Assembly: GCF_001442535.1 (NCBI RefSeq)
Contig: NZ_CP013141.1
Span: 2,065,290-2,129,289 of the forward strand
Reading direction: 5' to 3'
DNA: 64,000 nt
Source of the DNA: Lysobacter antibioticus
GTDB lineage: Bacteria > Pseudomonadota > Gammaproteobacteria > Xanthomonadales > Xanthomonadaceae
Part shown: piece after piece, positions 8,052 through 17,518 of the stretch
Layout: each line of letters begins with the position of its first letter
How positions within the stretch are numbered: position 1 is the first letter of the stretch
Program-made: the position numbers and the translations under genes
The notes under the pieces: model-generated
Told to the model about the DNA's origin: nothing
Database searches by the model: none
Seen by the model: only the letters and a program-made list of their open reading frames with translations

Positions 8052-11000
8052 ATGAAATCTTCGGGTATCGGTTTCAATGGGTGGCAAGCGCTGCAACTGG
8101 GTTTAGCGTGGGCGGGCTTCTTCGGGTTCGTTTTTCTTTTGAGTACGGCTCGCGCGCAAGGCACCGATTGGCCTAACGAGTACGCCAAGCGCGTTCGATC
8201 GACAGAGAATGTCTCGCCCCTCAGCGACGAGGCATTCGGCGACAAGATCAACCTGTTCAACGGCACCGTGCGGTTTAGCCATGACCTGATTTCCTTGCCG
8301 GGCAATAGCTCGCTGCCGGTCGCGCTGGGCATCTTCCTCGATCCGCACGACATCACCCAGGGCCAGATCAACGGCAACTGGGATCTGGACATTCCCAACG
8401 TCAGTGCGGTCCATCACAGCAAGAGCGCCGAATCCAACGGTTGGGTGCCGTTCCCGCCCTATGTCAACAACGGCTACGTCGATTTCGACCCGTCGATGTT
8501 CTGGAGCGGAAACCGTCTGACTATCAATGGCGGCGGTGGTGGCGACCTGCTGAAGATCACTGACGATCCGAAGCGGGTCAAGCCAAACAACTCGGTCACC
8601 TATACCTTCACGACGAAGGACGGCTGGTACTTCTCCGATCTGCCCAGTGTGCAGAACGGTCCCGGCAAAGGCCTGGTGGGCTATGCACCGGACGGCACGA
8701 AGTACACCTTCGACTGGCTGGTCTATCGGCGCTATTCCTCCATCACGCATCCGTGGGGCTATACGATCCCGAACGCACTGCTGCATCGCTACAAGCTCAA
8801 GCTCTACGTCACCAAGGTCGAGGATCGATTCGGCAATTGGGTGAAGTATGACTGGGAGTACGACCACCCCAAGCGCATCTACGCCAGTGATGGTCGCGAG
8901 ATCACCATGACGTATACGGACGCTGTGCCGTATTTGTTCAACGGTAATTTCCAGACCAACATTCTTTCAGCGACCACCAACGGCCGTCAGTGGACGTTTA
9001 CGTACCCCTACGGCTACGGCGGTAACGTGCAAAATCCGGATGGAACCCAATGGAAGTACGACGGGCCGGCTCAGTTCAACGCCTTCCGCCTGGATGTGGC
9101 CGAGTACCTACTCAATCCGGACACCAATCAGACCTATCCGAAACAGAACGTTCCGTGTTCGCCGGGCGCTATCGTCAAAGACACCACGTCCAAGGCCCGC
9201 ATCACCCATCCGTCCGGAGCAATCGCGGAGTACGTCTTCAAGTCCATGCGGCACGGAAGGACGAGCGTTCCCTACCTCTGTGAAACAGGACTGGATGAGG
9301 GGAACAGCAAACGCAACCGGTACTCTACGCATCACGACACGTGGTCCCTGATCGAGAAACATATCTCCGGCCCGAATGTGGCGGAACAGGTATACAGGTA
9401 CGCCTACGACGGGCTCGGTGAAGGCTACGAGCCGCAGGACGAATCCCGCTGGGACATTGGCGCCGGCTGGAACGCCAAGTACGCCCCTGCCGCACCGAAC
9501 TACAAGACGGTGACGGTCACTGAACCCGACGGGACGCAGAACGTTCATACCTTCGGGCGCGACCGCGACATCAACGAGGGCCAACTGTTCCGGGTCGAGA
9601 CGCGCAAGAACGGTTCTGTCTACAAGATCGTCCAGAACGAGTACCTGTCAACACCGGAGGCGATCAATCAACCGTTTCCCGAGTGGATGGGCTCCAGCGG
9701 CGACGAGTACGCCGACCGGCTGCCCAACGCCAATCGGCCCCTGAAGACCGTGGTTACGACGCAGGACAACGCCACCTTCAATCGCAGCTTCAACAGCTTC
9801 GACGCCCTGGTGCGTCCGCTCAACGTCCGTAAATGGTCTTCGGGCACGCAAAGCGATCGTAGCCGCAGCGATACTACCGAATACCACGACGACCTGGCGC
9901 TTTGGGTGCTGGGCCAGCCCAAGAAGGAAATCAACACCGACACCGGCTGGGTAATGTCTGAGACCACCTATAACGACAAGGCGTTGCCGGTGCGGCGTTC
10001 AGCGTTCGGTCGCCTAGTCGAGAGCTACGGCTACCACGCGGACGGCACCTTGGCATCGGTGACCGACGGTCGAGACAAGACGACTTCGCTCAGCAACTGG
10101 AAGCGTGGTCTTCCGCAGTCGATCCAGTACCCGGACCAGACGGCCGAAGCCGCCGTCGTTGACGATAACGGCTGGATCAGTTCGGTCACGGATGAAAATT
10201 CGTTCGCCACCACATACGCCTACGACGCAGCAGGACGCCTACAGTCCATCAGTTATCCCGGTGGCGATAGCAACGCGTGGCATTCCACCCACATCACCTT
10301 CTCGCGCCGCGACGTCGATGAGTACGGTTTGGCGCCAGGCCACTGGTTGCAGAGCACGATGACCGGAAATCGCGCCAAGAATGTGTTCCTAGACGCACTC
10401 TGGCGTCCGGTGCTGGTGCACGAATGGGACGGCAGCGATTTGGCCGGCACCCTGCGCTCCACCGCCGCGCGCTACGACGATCAGAACCGGCCGGTGTTTG
10501 CCAGCTATCCGGGCGTATCGACCACCGCTCCGACCCAAGGCATGCATACGGAGTACGACACCCTGGGCCGCACCACGCTGGTCAAGCAAGACAGTGAGCT
10601 GGGGCAATTGATGACCCGCACTGAGTATCTGCCGCAGCTGATGACGCGGGTGACCAATCCACGCCAGCAGCAAACTACGACGTTGTTCCAGGCCTTCGAT
10701 CAGCCCGGTTACGACGTCCCGGTGGGGGTCGTTTCTCCGGAAGGGATAGCCACCGAACTGCATCGCGATCTGCTTGGATCAATACAGATGATCAAGCGAC
10801 ACAATGGCGATGGCAGTGTGCAGGCAATACGCCAGTATATTTACGATCAGCATCACCGCCCGTGCAAGTCGATTGAACCGGAGACCGGGGCGACCATCGT
10901 CGACTACGACCTCGCGAGTAATGTGGCTTGGTCGGCCTCCGGCGTACCGGCTCCGGCCACCGACGCCTGCAACCGCAATGAAGCTTTAGCCTCTGGCCGA

Positions 11001-13400
11001 GCGGCCACGCGCACCTACGACAGCCGCAATCGGGTGAAGACCCTCAACTTTCCCGATGGCCGTGGCAACCAGTCGTGGGATTACTATCCGGACGGGCAGG
11101 TAAAGCAGATCGCTACTTACAACGCCAGCGGCACTGACTGGGTATTCAATACTTATGAGTACAACAAGCGGCGCTTCCTGACGCGCGAGCGATTGCAGTT
11201 GAGCGGCGTCGACTGGGCGATCGGCCAGACCTACACCAATGAAGGCAGCCTGGACGCGCACACCTATCCCGATGGGCAGACGGTGGCTTACGCCGCGAAT
11301 GCGCTCGGCCAGCCGCGGCAGGCAGGCACCTACGCGACCGGCGTGAGCTACTACCCCAACGGCGGCATGTCCCAATTCACCTACGGCAACGGCATCGTGC
11401 ATACCTTGCAGCAGAACCTGCGCGGTTTGGCCGAGCGCAGTCGCGACGCCGGCAATGCGGCCATCCACGACGACAACTACGACTACGACGCCAACGGTAA
11501 CGTGGCGGCCATCAGCGATGGCCTGCCGGGCGCACGTGGCAATCGCAGCATGGTGTACGACGGCGTGGACCGGCTGACCGCAGCGACGTCGACCATGTTC
11601 GGTACGGCGAGCTATAGCTACGATGTCCTCGATAATCTTAAAACCGTCAGCGTCACCGGGACGTCTGCTGTTCCGGGCCGGAATCACACGTACCTTTACG
11701 ACGCTGCCAACCGCCTGGAGCTGGTCCAGAACACCGGAACCACACTGAAGGTGATCGGGCTTGGCTATGACGCTCAAGGCAACCTGGAGAACAAGAACGG
11801 CCAGCAGTTCAAGTTCGATTTCGGCAACCGGTTACGCGAGGCCACAGGTAAAGAGACGTATCGCTACGACGGGCATGGCCGGCGCGTATTGGCGACCAGC
11901 CCGACCCTCGGCAACATCGTGTCGATGTACGGCCAGGATGGCGTCCTGCGCTACCAGCGCGATTACCGTAAAGAGAAGGACATCGCTTACATCAATTTGA
12001 ACGGCAGCTTGGTCGCCCGCGCCACCACGCCAACCGCTCCCGATGTCCCCGTCGTGGACGCGCCCAGCTATGCATCCGGCAGCAGCTTTACCGTCAGCTG
12101 GAGCGCAGTGACCGCCTCCGGCAGTTACGAGCTGCACGAGCAGGCCAATGGAGACAGCTGGCAGGGCGTTTACAGCGGCGGCGAACGTAACCGCTCTATC
12201 TCCGGCAAGGCCGATGGCAACTACGGCTATCGTGCACGCGCCTGCAATGCGGCCGGTTGCGGTGGATGGAGCACGGTGGCGACGGTGGAAGTGCGCCGTC
12301 CGCCGGCCACGGCGCCCGTGCTGACCGCGCCGGGAACGGCGTTGAATGGCCAGTACGCGGTCAGCTGGTCGGCGGCCGGTGGCGCGACCGACTATGTCTT
12401 GGAGGAAAGCTTCAATAGCGGAGAATGGACTACCGCATACACCGGGACTGATCTGAACCAATCCTTTGTCAGTAAGCCTTACGGTGCATTCGGGTACCGG
12501 ATCAAGGCCTGCAACCCGGCGAGCTGCGGTCCCATTTCCGCCACAAGTACCGTCAACGTGCTGTATCCGCCGGGTTCCGCGCCTACGGTCAGCGCACCAG
12601 CGCAAAGCGACGCGGGCAGCTTCACGGTCAGTTGGAATGCGATCGGTGGCGCGACGAGCTACCAATTGGAGCAGAGCGCGCTCGGCGGCGGCTGGACGAT
12701 GATCCAGGACGCGGATGCCACCAGCCGGGTGATCTACGGCGGCACCACCGGAACCTACAGCTACCGTGTCCGCGCCTGCAACGCCGCAGGTTGCGGCGCC
12801 ACCTCGGCGCAAGCCAATGTCCAAGTGATCGGCCCGCCGACAGCGGCGCCATCGCTCGATGTTCCGACCATCAGCAATACAGGCACGTTCGGCGTTGGTT
12901 GGACCGGTGTGGCGACCGCCACGGTCTATCAGTTGGAGGAAAGTCGAGAGGGGGCTGCCTGGACGCTGATCCATCAGGACGGCAGCGGCGGCACGACCGT
13001 GTGGGGCCGCGGCGATGGCCGCTACGGGTACCACGTCCGCGGCTGCAATCCCGCCGGTTGCGGTCCGTACTCTGAGGTCAAGTTCATTACGATCGATCTT
13101 CCGCCTGCGACACCGACCATCACCTTGGCGGATTGGCTGCGCAATACCCTGAGTGGTCGGATTGTCAACGACACCTGCACCGTGCGCTGGACCGCCGCCG
13201 CCAAGACGACAGCTTACGAGTTGCAGTCCTCGGACAACGGCGCGCTGCTGTATCGCGGGACCGCGACTCAGATCGCATCCAGTACCAAGGGGCAGTACTG
13301 CACATTGAATTACGCCGTGCGTGCGTGTGGATCGGGAGGCTGCTCGGCGTGGTCAACGCCACCGTTCCCGGCCACCCGCCGTACTGAGCCCATGGACTGA
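8052..13400 (+). CDS. Sec-exported RHS/YD-repeat protein ending in FN3-like repeats (no RHS core)
   Basis: Large exported protein of 1782 aa. I chose ATG 8052 over 8043 because AGGG at 8039-8042 sits 9 nt upstream of it. The signal peptide ends near residue 36 (LSTARAQG). A family-typical N-terminal region (INLFNGTVRFSHDLISLPG) is followed by RHS/YD repeats such as TTYAYDAAGRLQSISYPGG and YDYDANGNVAAISDG to about residue 1290. From about 1320 to the end there are five repeats of roughly 88 residues resembling fibronectin type III, each with the signature SYQLE...YSYRVRACNAAGCG (starts near 1325, 1414, 1502, 1591 and 1681; the last is divergent). The protein stops before any RHS-core sequence (DHLGSP...DPxG). 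The core is encoded 15 bp downstream in a separate exported gene. It is predicted to form the RHS shell of a toxin system. Confidence 0.9.
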   Translation: MKSSGIGFNGWQALQLGLAWAGFFGFVFLLSTARAQGTDWPNEYAKRVRSTENVSPLSDEAFGDKINLFNGTVRFSHDLISLPGNSSLPVALGIFLDPHDITQGQINGNWDLDIPNVSAVHHSKSAESNGWVPFPPYVNNGYVDFDPSMFWSGNRLTINGGGGGDLLKITDDPKRVKPNNSVTYTFTTKDGWYFSDLPSVQNGPGKGLVGYAPDGTKYTFDWLVYRRYSSITHPWGYTIPNALLHRYKLKLYVTKVEDRFGNWVKYDWEYDHPKRIYASDGREITMTYTDAVPYLFNGNFQTNILSATTNGRQWTFTYPYGYGGNVQNPDGTQWKYDGPAQFNAFRLDVAEYLLNPDTNQTYPKQNVPCSPGAIVKDTTSKARITHPSGAIAEYVFKSMRHGRTSVPYLCETGLDEGNSKRNRYSTHHDTWSLIEKHISGPNVAEQVYRYAYDGLGEGYEPQDESRWDIGAGWNAKYAPAAPNYKTVTVTEPDGTQNVHTFGRDRDINEGQLFRVETRKNGSVYKIVQNEYLSTPEAINQPFPEWMGSSGDEYADRLPNANRPLKTVVTTQDNATFNRSFNSFDALVRPLNVRKWSSGTQSDRSRSDTTEYHDDLALWVLGQPKKEINTDTGWVMSETTYNDKALPVRRSAFGRLVESYGYHADGTLASVTDGRDKTTSLSNWKRGLPQSIQYPDQTAEAAVVDDNGWISSVTDENSFATTYAYDAAGRLQSISYPGGDSNAWHSTHITFSRRDVDEYGLAPGHWLQSTMTGNRAKNVFLDALWRPVLVHEWDGSDLAGTLRSTAARYDDQNRPVFASYPGVSTTAPTQGMHTEYDTLGRTTLVKQDSELGQLMTRTEYLPQLMTRVTNPRQQQTTTLFQAFDQPGYDVPVGVVSPEGIATELHRDLLGSIQMIKRHNGDGSVQAIRQYIYDQHHRPCKSIEPETGATIVDYDLASNVAWSASGVPAPATDACNRNEALASGRAATRTYDSRNRVKTLNFPDGRGNQSWDYYPDGQVKQIATYNASGTDWVFNTYEYNKRRFLTRERLQLSGVDWAIGQTYTNEGSLDAHTYPDGQTVAYAANALGQPRQAGTYATGVSYYPNGGMSQFTYGNGIVHTLQQNLRGLAERSRDAGNAAIHDDNYDYDANGNVAAISDGLPGARGNRSMVYDGVDRLTAATSTMFGTASYSYDVLDNLKTVSVTGTSAVPGRNHTYLYDAANRLELVQNTGTTLKVIGLGYDAQGNLENKNGQQFKFDFGNRLREATGKETYRYDGHGRRVLATSPTLGNIVSMYGQDGVLRYQRDYRKEKDIAYINLNGSLVARATTPTAPDVPVVDAPSYASGSSFTVSWSAVTASGSYELHEQANGDSWQGVYSGGERNRSISGKADGNYGYRARACNAAGCGGWSTVATVEVRRPPATAPVLTAPGTALNGQYAVSWSAAGGATDYVLEESFNSGEWTTAYTGTDLNQSFVSKPYGAFGYRIKACNPASCGPISATSTVNVLYPPGSAPTVSAPAQSDAGSFTVSWNAIGGATSYQLEQSALGGGWTMIQDADATSRVIYGGTTGTYSYRVRACNAAGCGATSAQANVQVIGPPTAAPSLDVPTISNTGTFGVGWTGVATATVYQLEESREGAAWTLIHQDGSGGTTVWGRGDGRYGYHVRGCNPAGCGPYSEVKFITIDLPPATPTITLADWLRNTLSGRIVNDTCTVRWTAAAKTTAYELQSSDNGALLYRGTATQIASSTKGQYCTLNYAVRACGSGGCSAWSTPPFPATRRTEPMD

Positions 13401-13415
13401 TCGGAGAGTATCGAG

Positions 13416-14438
13416 ATGAAATGGATATCCAAGCTCATAGCGACGGCGTTGTTCGCCGTTGCCGCCTTCACCGTCCAGGCCCAGACAGTAGTCGAGTACA
13501 TCCATACCGACGCGCTGGGCTCGCCGGTCGCGGTCACCGACGCAAATCAGAACGTGGTTGAACGTAGCGAGTACGAGCCATATGGTCGCTTGCTCAACCG
13601 CCCACTGACAGATGGGCCGGGGTACACAGGTCATATCGGCGATGCGGCAACCGGCCTAACCTACATGCAACAACGCTACTACGATACTGAGATTGGCCGA
13701 TTCTTGAGTATTGATCCAGTTTCAGTGGACACGAATACCGCGGCGCTGTTTAACCGGTATATGTATGCAGCAGCCAACCCATATCGTTATGTCGACCCGG
13801 ATGGGCGCTGCACAGGTTCCCGCATGACGAATGATGACGGCACTTGCAGAAGTACCGGCGGAGCCACCACCCAGAGTTATCGCCTTTCCAGCCCTTCATC
13901 AATGGTCCAAGAGCGTACCGACAATGCAGCCACTGGCGCCATCGGGCGCGCCGCATCTGCAGAAGCGAATTCTGCCTTGGCAAAAGCGGGCGTGGCTAGT
14001 AGCACATATAGCAGCAAAGGGAGAGCGGCGAGGGCTTGGGCCAATGTAGTTCAAAAGGTGGCGAATAAGTACAACACTGAGATTGCTTCCAGGCTTTTCG
14101 CCGCCCCGAATAAAAAGATTGTAACCGGGTCCGCAACTAGCGATGGATTTATCACAGAAGTCAATCCTGATTTCTCTGAAAGCCCGAATTCGCTGTACGT
14201 GACGGTTGGATATATTCACACTCACCCCAGGAATAGTCTTTTCAGCGGAAATGACTTAAATTACGTACTGGGCATGTATCGGGCAGTGAATGGATGGGGA
14301 CGCAACACGTCAGGAGCGATCGACCAGACCGCTTTTGTTAGTCGTCCTGACGGAAAAGTATATGGCTGGGACGCTAGTTCATATATCAATAGCGGCGGCG
14401 CTTCATATATGCAGGAGAGTTCTTATGTCGAGTACTAA
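13416..14438 (+). CDS. separately exported RHS core protein with HTHP (JAMM/DUF4329-like) C-terminal tail
   Basis: This 340-aa protein has its own signal peptide (LIATALFAVAAFTVQAQ, cleavage after about residue 22) and then immediately the RHS-associated core: YIHTDALGSPVAVTD, SEYEPYGRLLN, YTGHIGDAATGLTYMQQRYY, IGRFLSIDPVS and NPYRYVDPDG. After about residue 130 the sequence leaves the family and becomes richer in A/T. The tail contains GYIHTHPRNSLFSGNDL, which fits the H-x-H...S-x2-D metal-binding pattern of JAB/JAMM peptidases and the HTHP motif of DUF4329 domains found in RHS tails. It is probably the effector module, though activity is untested. GGAGAG precedes the ATG. It follows the RHS-repeat gene by 15 bp and overlaps the next gene by 14 bp. 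Confidence 0.85.
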   Translation: MKWISKLIATALFAVAAFTVQAQTVVEYIHTDALGSPVAVTDANQNVVERSEYEPYGRLLNRPLTDGPGYTGHIGDAATGLTYMQQRYYDTEIGRFLSIDPVSVDTNTAALFNRYMYAAANPYRYVDPDGRCTGSRMTNDDGTCRSTGGATTQSYRLSSPSSMVQERTDNAATGAIGRAASAEANSALAKAGVASSTYSSKGRAARAWANVVQKVANKYNTEIASRLFAAPNKKIVTGSATSDGFITEVNPDFSESPNSLYVTVGYIHTHPRNSLFSGNDLNYVLGMYRAVNGWGRNTSGAIDQTAFVSRPDGKVYGWDASSYINSGGASYMQESSYVEY

Positions 14439-14922
14439 AACTGCATTTAGATCTGCTGGAACACTTCTCATCCTTATGGGGAGCGTTGTTTTCCAAATCA
14501 CCCGCGACGCCGATGCGTCGGGCCATGAAGCGTGTCGAGCCATCCCCGCCAATCACCAGACGGTGATCGTTTGCAAGACGAATTTTTACAAACTTAATGC
14601 GACCGACAGAATTTACGGCAAGCACCTGGAGATAACTGGCTTCCTGCATAAATCCGCCAATGGGTACTATTTGTATGCAAGCAAAGATGCATACATATAC
14701 TCGGGCGGCAGAGGTGGAGTATTTTTGGAAATCGATTCGGAGCAGGAGCGAGGTCTTAAGGCGGAGTTCGAAAATTACGACGGCGCCGTAACTGTGGTCG
14801 GGTTGTTTAACCGTGATCGCGGCCGGGGCGCAACGGAGTCGATCGGGAGAATTAAAGTGCTTAAAACGATGTTCTGGCGACAAGAGTTTCCTGGCGAGAA
14901 GCCCGATCTGCCGGCTAAATAA
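14425..14922 (+). CDS. candidate exported immunity protein for the split RHS toxin
   Basis: Unrecognised 165-aa protein. The start at 14425 has AGGAGA upstream and lies inside the end of the RHS-core gene, so translation is probably coupled. The N-terminus has a signal peptide (AGTLLILMGSVVFQITRDA, ending near residue 32), placing the protein in the periplasm. The mature part has two cysteines and beta-rich stretches (HLEITGFLHKSANGYYLYAS, YDGAVTVVGLFNRDR) that could form an OB-like barrel; this fold guess is weak. Its AT-rich codons differ from the RHS repeats. Position directly after a toxin-like tail is the usual place for an immunity gene, and the exported location suits a toxin that acts in or passes through the periplasm. 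Confidence 0.7.
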   Translation: MSSTKTAFRSAGTLLILMGSVVFQITRDADASGHEACRAIPANHQTVIVCKTNFYKLNATDRIYGKHLEITGFLHKSANGYYLYASKDAYIYSGGRGGVFLEIDSEQERGLKAEFENYDGAVTVVGLFNRDRGRGATESIGRIKVLKTMFWRQEFPGEKPDLPAK

Positions 14923-15317
14923 TTTTAATTGAGCAAGCCTCCACCGAGGTCGCGGACGAACCCGGCGGAGGTATAGTTGTCCGATCCACCGCTTCTCCAG
15001 AGGCCCAGAGAGCGACTCAGGTCGAGTCAGATGCTGACTATTGACCTCCCCCGCATTAGGTCCGAGCGGCGTCCTTACGCAACCCGCGCATCGAACGCAC
15101 GACGAAGCGTAAGCCGATTCTGAGGCGCAGGCCCTCGGGCACCCGAAGCGGACGTAGAGCCCAGCGGGTCGAGACAGAAAATAGGGTTTCGGCGCAAACG
15201 ATACCTACGGCGATACCTCGTGGGAGGCAGCACGATCGGGATCGAAGGCCCGCGAGAGCCTTTGCAGGTCAGCGTTTTACGCGCGGCAAAGGTCGAGAAA
15301 GGAGCGGGTGAAAGAAA
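14923..15317. other. intergenic region between the immunity gene and tRNA-Gly
   Basis: No gene recognised in about 395 bp. An imperfect CCTCCACCG/CGGCGGAGG hairpin at about 14939-14974 may terminate the RHS operon. GGAGCGGGTGA at 15301-15311 repeats the 3' end of the adjacent tRNA-Gly (second copy at 15319-15329). Confidence 0.4.
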
Positions 15318-15391
15318 TGGAGCGGGTGATGGGAATCGAACCCACGCTAGCAGCTTGGGAAGCTGCAGTTCTACCATTGAACTACACCCGC
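15318..15391 (-). tRNA. tRNA-Gly (anticodon CCC)
   Basis: The minus strand folds as a complete tRNA: acceptor GCGGGTG/CACCCGC, D stem GTTC/GAAC with loop AATGGTA, anticodon stem GCAGC/GCTGC with loop TTCCCAA (anticodon CCC, reading GGG), and T arm with TTCGATT. CCA is genomically encoded at 15318-15320. Its 3' end points toward the RHS island. Confidence 0.96.
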
Positions 15392-15579
15392 TTGCGGGCC
15401 AGTTTATAGCGCAGGCCGCGCGGGTGGCAAACACCGGGCGGATGGCGCCGTGGCGCGAGGCTATCGCCCTCCGTCTGCTCTGCACGCAATCTACGTCAAC
15501 TCTCTGTTGCCCCGCCCCCTGTGTCGGCCGCTCTTATCGGCGACTAACCCTCGCCTGACACCCCGTCACCACGCTCCAC

Positions 15580-15609
15580 CCAAAAAGAAACCGGGCCTTT
15601 CGGCCCGGT
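15580..15609 (-). terminator. rho-independent terminator of the autotransporter lipase gene
   Basis: On the minus strand a perfect 8-bp stem (ACCGGGCC, GAAA loop, GGCCCGGT) is followed by TTCTTTTTG, about 55 bp after the autotransporter stop codon. Confidence 0.85.
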
Positions 15610-15663
15610 CTCGATGGTGCATTGATGCGATGACGCATCACGCAGTGGTGCGGTACGCAGCAA

Positions 15664-17484
15664 TCAGAACCCGCGACCCACCTGTGCGAACACGGTGGTG
15701 TTGTTGCCGCCGCCCTGACCGACGGTCGCGCTGGCGCCGATGTTGGCGTCGAGGCCGAACAGGTGGGTGCGCACGCCGAACAGCAGGCTGCCGTAGTTCT
15801 GGTCGAACTTGCGGCCCATCACGGCGTAGTCGCCGAGGCCCGGCACCGTCTGCAGACGGGCGTAGGCGTGTTCGGGGGCGTCCTCGAACTCGCGGTCGAC
15901 GGTCAGGCGCGCGTAGGGGCGGAAGCTTTCGCTGTGGGTGTAGTTGATCTGCCAACCCACGCTGCCGATCAGCGAGTCGAACTCTTGCTTCGGGTAGGCC
16001 AGCGAGGTCGCGAGCGTCGGATCGCTCTCGGCGAAGCCGTCGACTTCGATCTTCTGCGAGACCAGGCCGAGCACCGGGCCGTGACGCAGGGCGTCCTGGC
16101 CGAATTCCCAGCCGCCGTTGAGGGCGATGGTGAGGTTGTCGCCGTCGGCGGAACCGTGGTGGACGCGGGTGACCGGGCCGAGGTTGGCGTTGCGGTCGAT
16201 GTCGAAGTCGAGCTGGGTGTAGCTGACCTGGCCGTTGACCCAGGCGCGCTCGCCGTACCAGCCGACGAAGCCGCCGAGGGTGGCTTCCTTCTGTTCGAAT
16301 TCACCGTTGCGCAAGCCGAAGTCGTTCTTCTGCTGGCCGTAACCGGCGAAGGCGCCGAACACCAGGTTGCCGCGGTTCCAGTCGATACCGCCGCTCAGCG
16401 CCGGACCGGCGCCGTCGTACAGATCGCCGTGGCCGTAGCGCTGGAAGTCGCCACGCAGGCTGGTCCACCAACGCATGCCGTCGCCTTCCTGCGGGCCGGC
16501 CAGGTGGTTGGCGACCTGGTCGGCGCGGGCGCGGCCGCTCATCGCCGCCGAGTTCGGCAGCACGGCGATGAAGCGCGGCGCTTCGAGCACCGACAAGGCG
16601 TAGTCGGCGAGGATGCGGTGGGCCTTGCTCGACGGGTGCACGCCGTCGGCGAAGGCGTAGGTTTCCGGCGCGTCGGGGGCAGCATAGTTGAGCGGGCTGC
16701 AGGTCAGCGACGAGGCGGTGATCTGCGGATTGCAGCCGGTGCCGGTGACGTTGGTGATGCCGTACGGCGCCGGGTTGGCGGTGATTTCCGCCAGCAGGCT
16801 GAAGGTATTGAGCGGAATCACGCGCAGGCCGGCCGCGGCGAGGCCGCCGTACAAGGCGTTGTTGTAGGTGGTCGACAATTGGGTGCCGGCGGCCTGGGCG
16901 GCGGCGCCGCCGGCGCGGAACTGCGGGGTCAGGCCGAGGTTCGGCACGGTCGGTACCAGCACGTACTGGGCGCCGGCGTTCTGCAGCGCGGCGACCACGC
17001 CGATCTGCGCGGTGACGGCGTTGGTGATGGTCGCCTGCGCCGGGGCGCCGGCGACGACTGCGAACAGGTCGTTGGCGCCGCCCCACACGGTGTACAGCGC
17101 GTTCGGGTCGGCGCGGCCGCCGTTGGCGGCGAGGTAGTTGGTGGTCTGCGTGGCCAGCGACGGAATCGGGCCGAGCGGGCTGGCGCTGTTGGTGCCGGTG
17201 CGGGCGCCGCCGACGGCGTAGTTGGTGCCGCCCTGGTTGGCGCTGGTGGCATTGGTGCCGTAGTACTCGGCGACGTATTCCGACCAGACCAGGCCCGGGT
17301 TGGTGGTGAAGCGGCCGATCAGGGCCGCGTTCGGACCGACCGCCTGGAACAGGGCCGGGCGGAAATGGCCGGAGTCGGTCAGGCTGTCGCCGATGAAAAC
17401 GGTCTGCGAGTAATCCTGGGCGAAGGCCGGAGCGGCGGCCAGCACAAGGGCGGCGGCCAGCGCGGTACGAACGGGTTTCATCAT
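15664..17484 (-). CDS. EstA-type autotransporter GDSL lipase/esterase
   Basis: Outer-membrane autotransporter of 606 aa that displays an esterase passenger on the cell surface. The signal peptide is MMKPVRTALAAALVL to AFAQ (about residue 23). SGNH motifs are FIGDSLTDSGHF (Ser34), WGGANDLF (Asn138) and FADGVHPSSKAH (Asp280, His283). From about residue 340 the C-terminal autotransporter beta-barrel follows, with alternating aromatic strands and the terminal motif VFAQVGRGF ending in Phe. AGGGAAG lies upstream of the paired ATG codons at 17484/17481; longer frames to 17610 lack the signal peptide at their start. The length fits EstA-like proteins (600-650 aa). The gene is monocistronic with a clear terminator. 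Confidence 0.93.
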   Translation of the reverse strand: MMKPVRTALAAALVLAAAPAFAQDYSQTVFIGDSLTDSGHFRPALFQAVGPNAALIGRFTTNPGLVWSEYVAEYYGTNATSANQGGTNYAVGGARTGTNSASPLGPIPSLATQTTNYLAANGGRADPNALYTVWGGANDLFAVVAGAPAQATITNAVTAQIGVVAALQNAGAQYVLVPTVPNLGLTPQFRAGGAAAQAAGTQLSTTYNNALYGGLAAAGLRVIPLNTFSLLAEITANPAPYGITNVTGTGCNPQITASSLTCSPLNYAAPDAPETYAFADGVHPSSKAHRILADYALSVLEAPRFIAVLPNSAAMSGRARADQVANHLAGPQEGDGMRWWTSLRGDFQRYGHGDLYDGAGPALSGGIDWNRGNLVFGAFAGYGQQKNDFGLRNGEFEQKEATLGGFVGWYGERAWVNGQVSYTQLDFDIDRNANLGPVTRVHHGSADGDNLTIALNGGWEFGQDALRHGPVLGLVSQKIEVDGFAESDPTLATSLAYPKQEFDSLIGSVGWQINYTHSESFRPYARLTVDREFEDAPEHAYARLQTVPGLGDYAVMGRKFDQNYGSLLFGVRTHLFGLDANIGASATVGQGGGNNTTVFAQVGRGF

Positions 17485-17518
17485 GAACTTCCCTGCGGTG
17501 ATGTGACGGGTGGTGGCG

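Noticed and set aside
13398..13416. the RHS gene break considered as a simple frameshift or nonsense mutation
   Set aside because: The downstream gene has its own Shine-Dalgarno, ATG and signal peptide directly before the core, which a random break would not create.
15075..15485. 136-codon minus-strand frame containing MVELQLPKLLAWVRFPSPAP
   Set aside because: This is the usual translation of a tRNA gene (tRNA-Gly at 15318-15391), not a protein.
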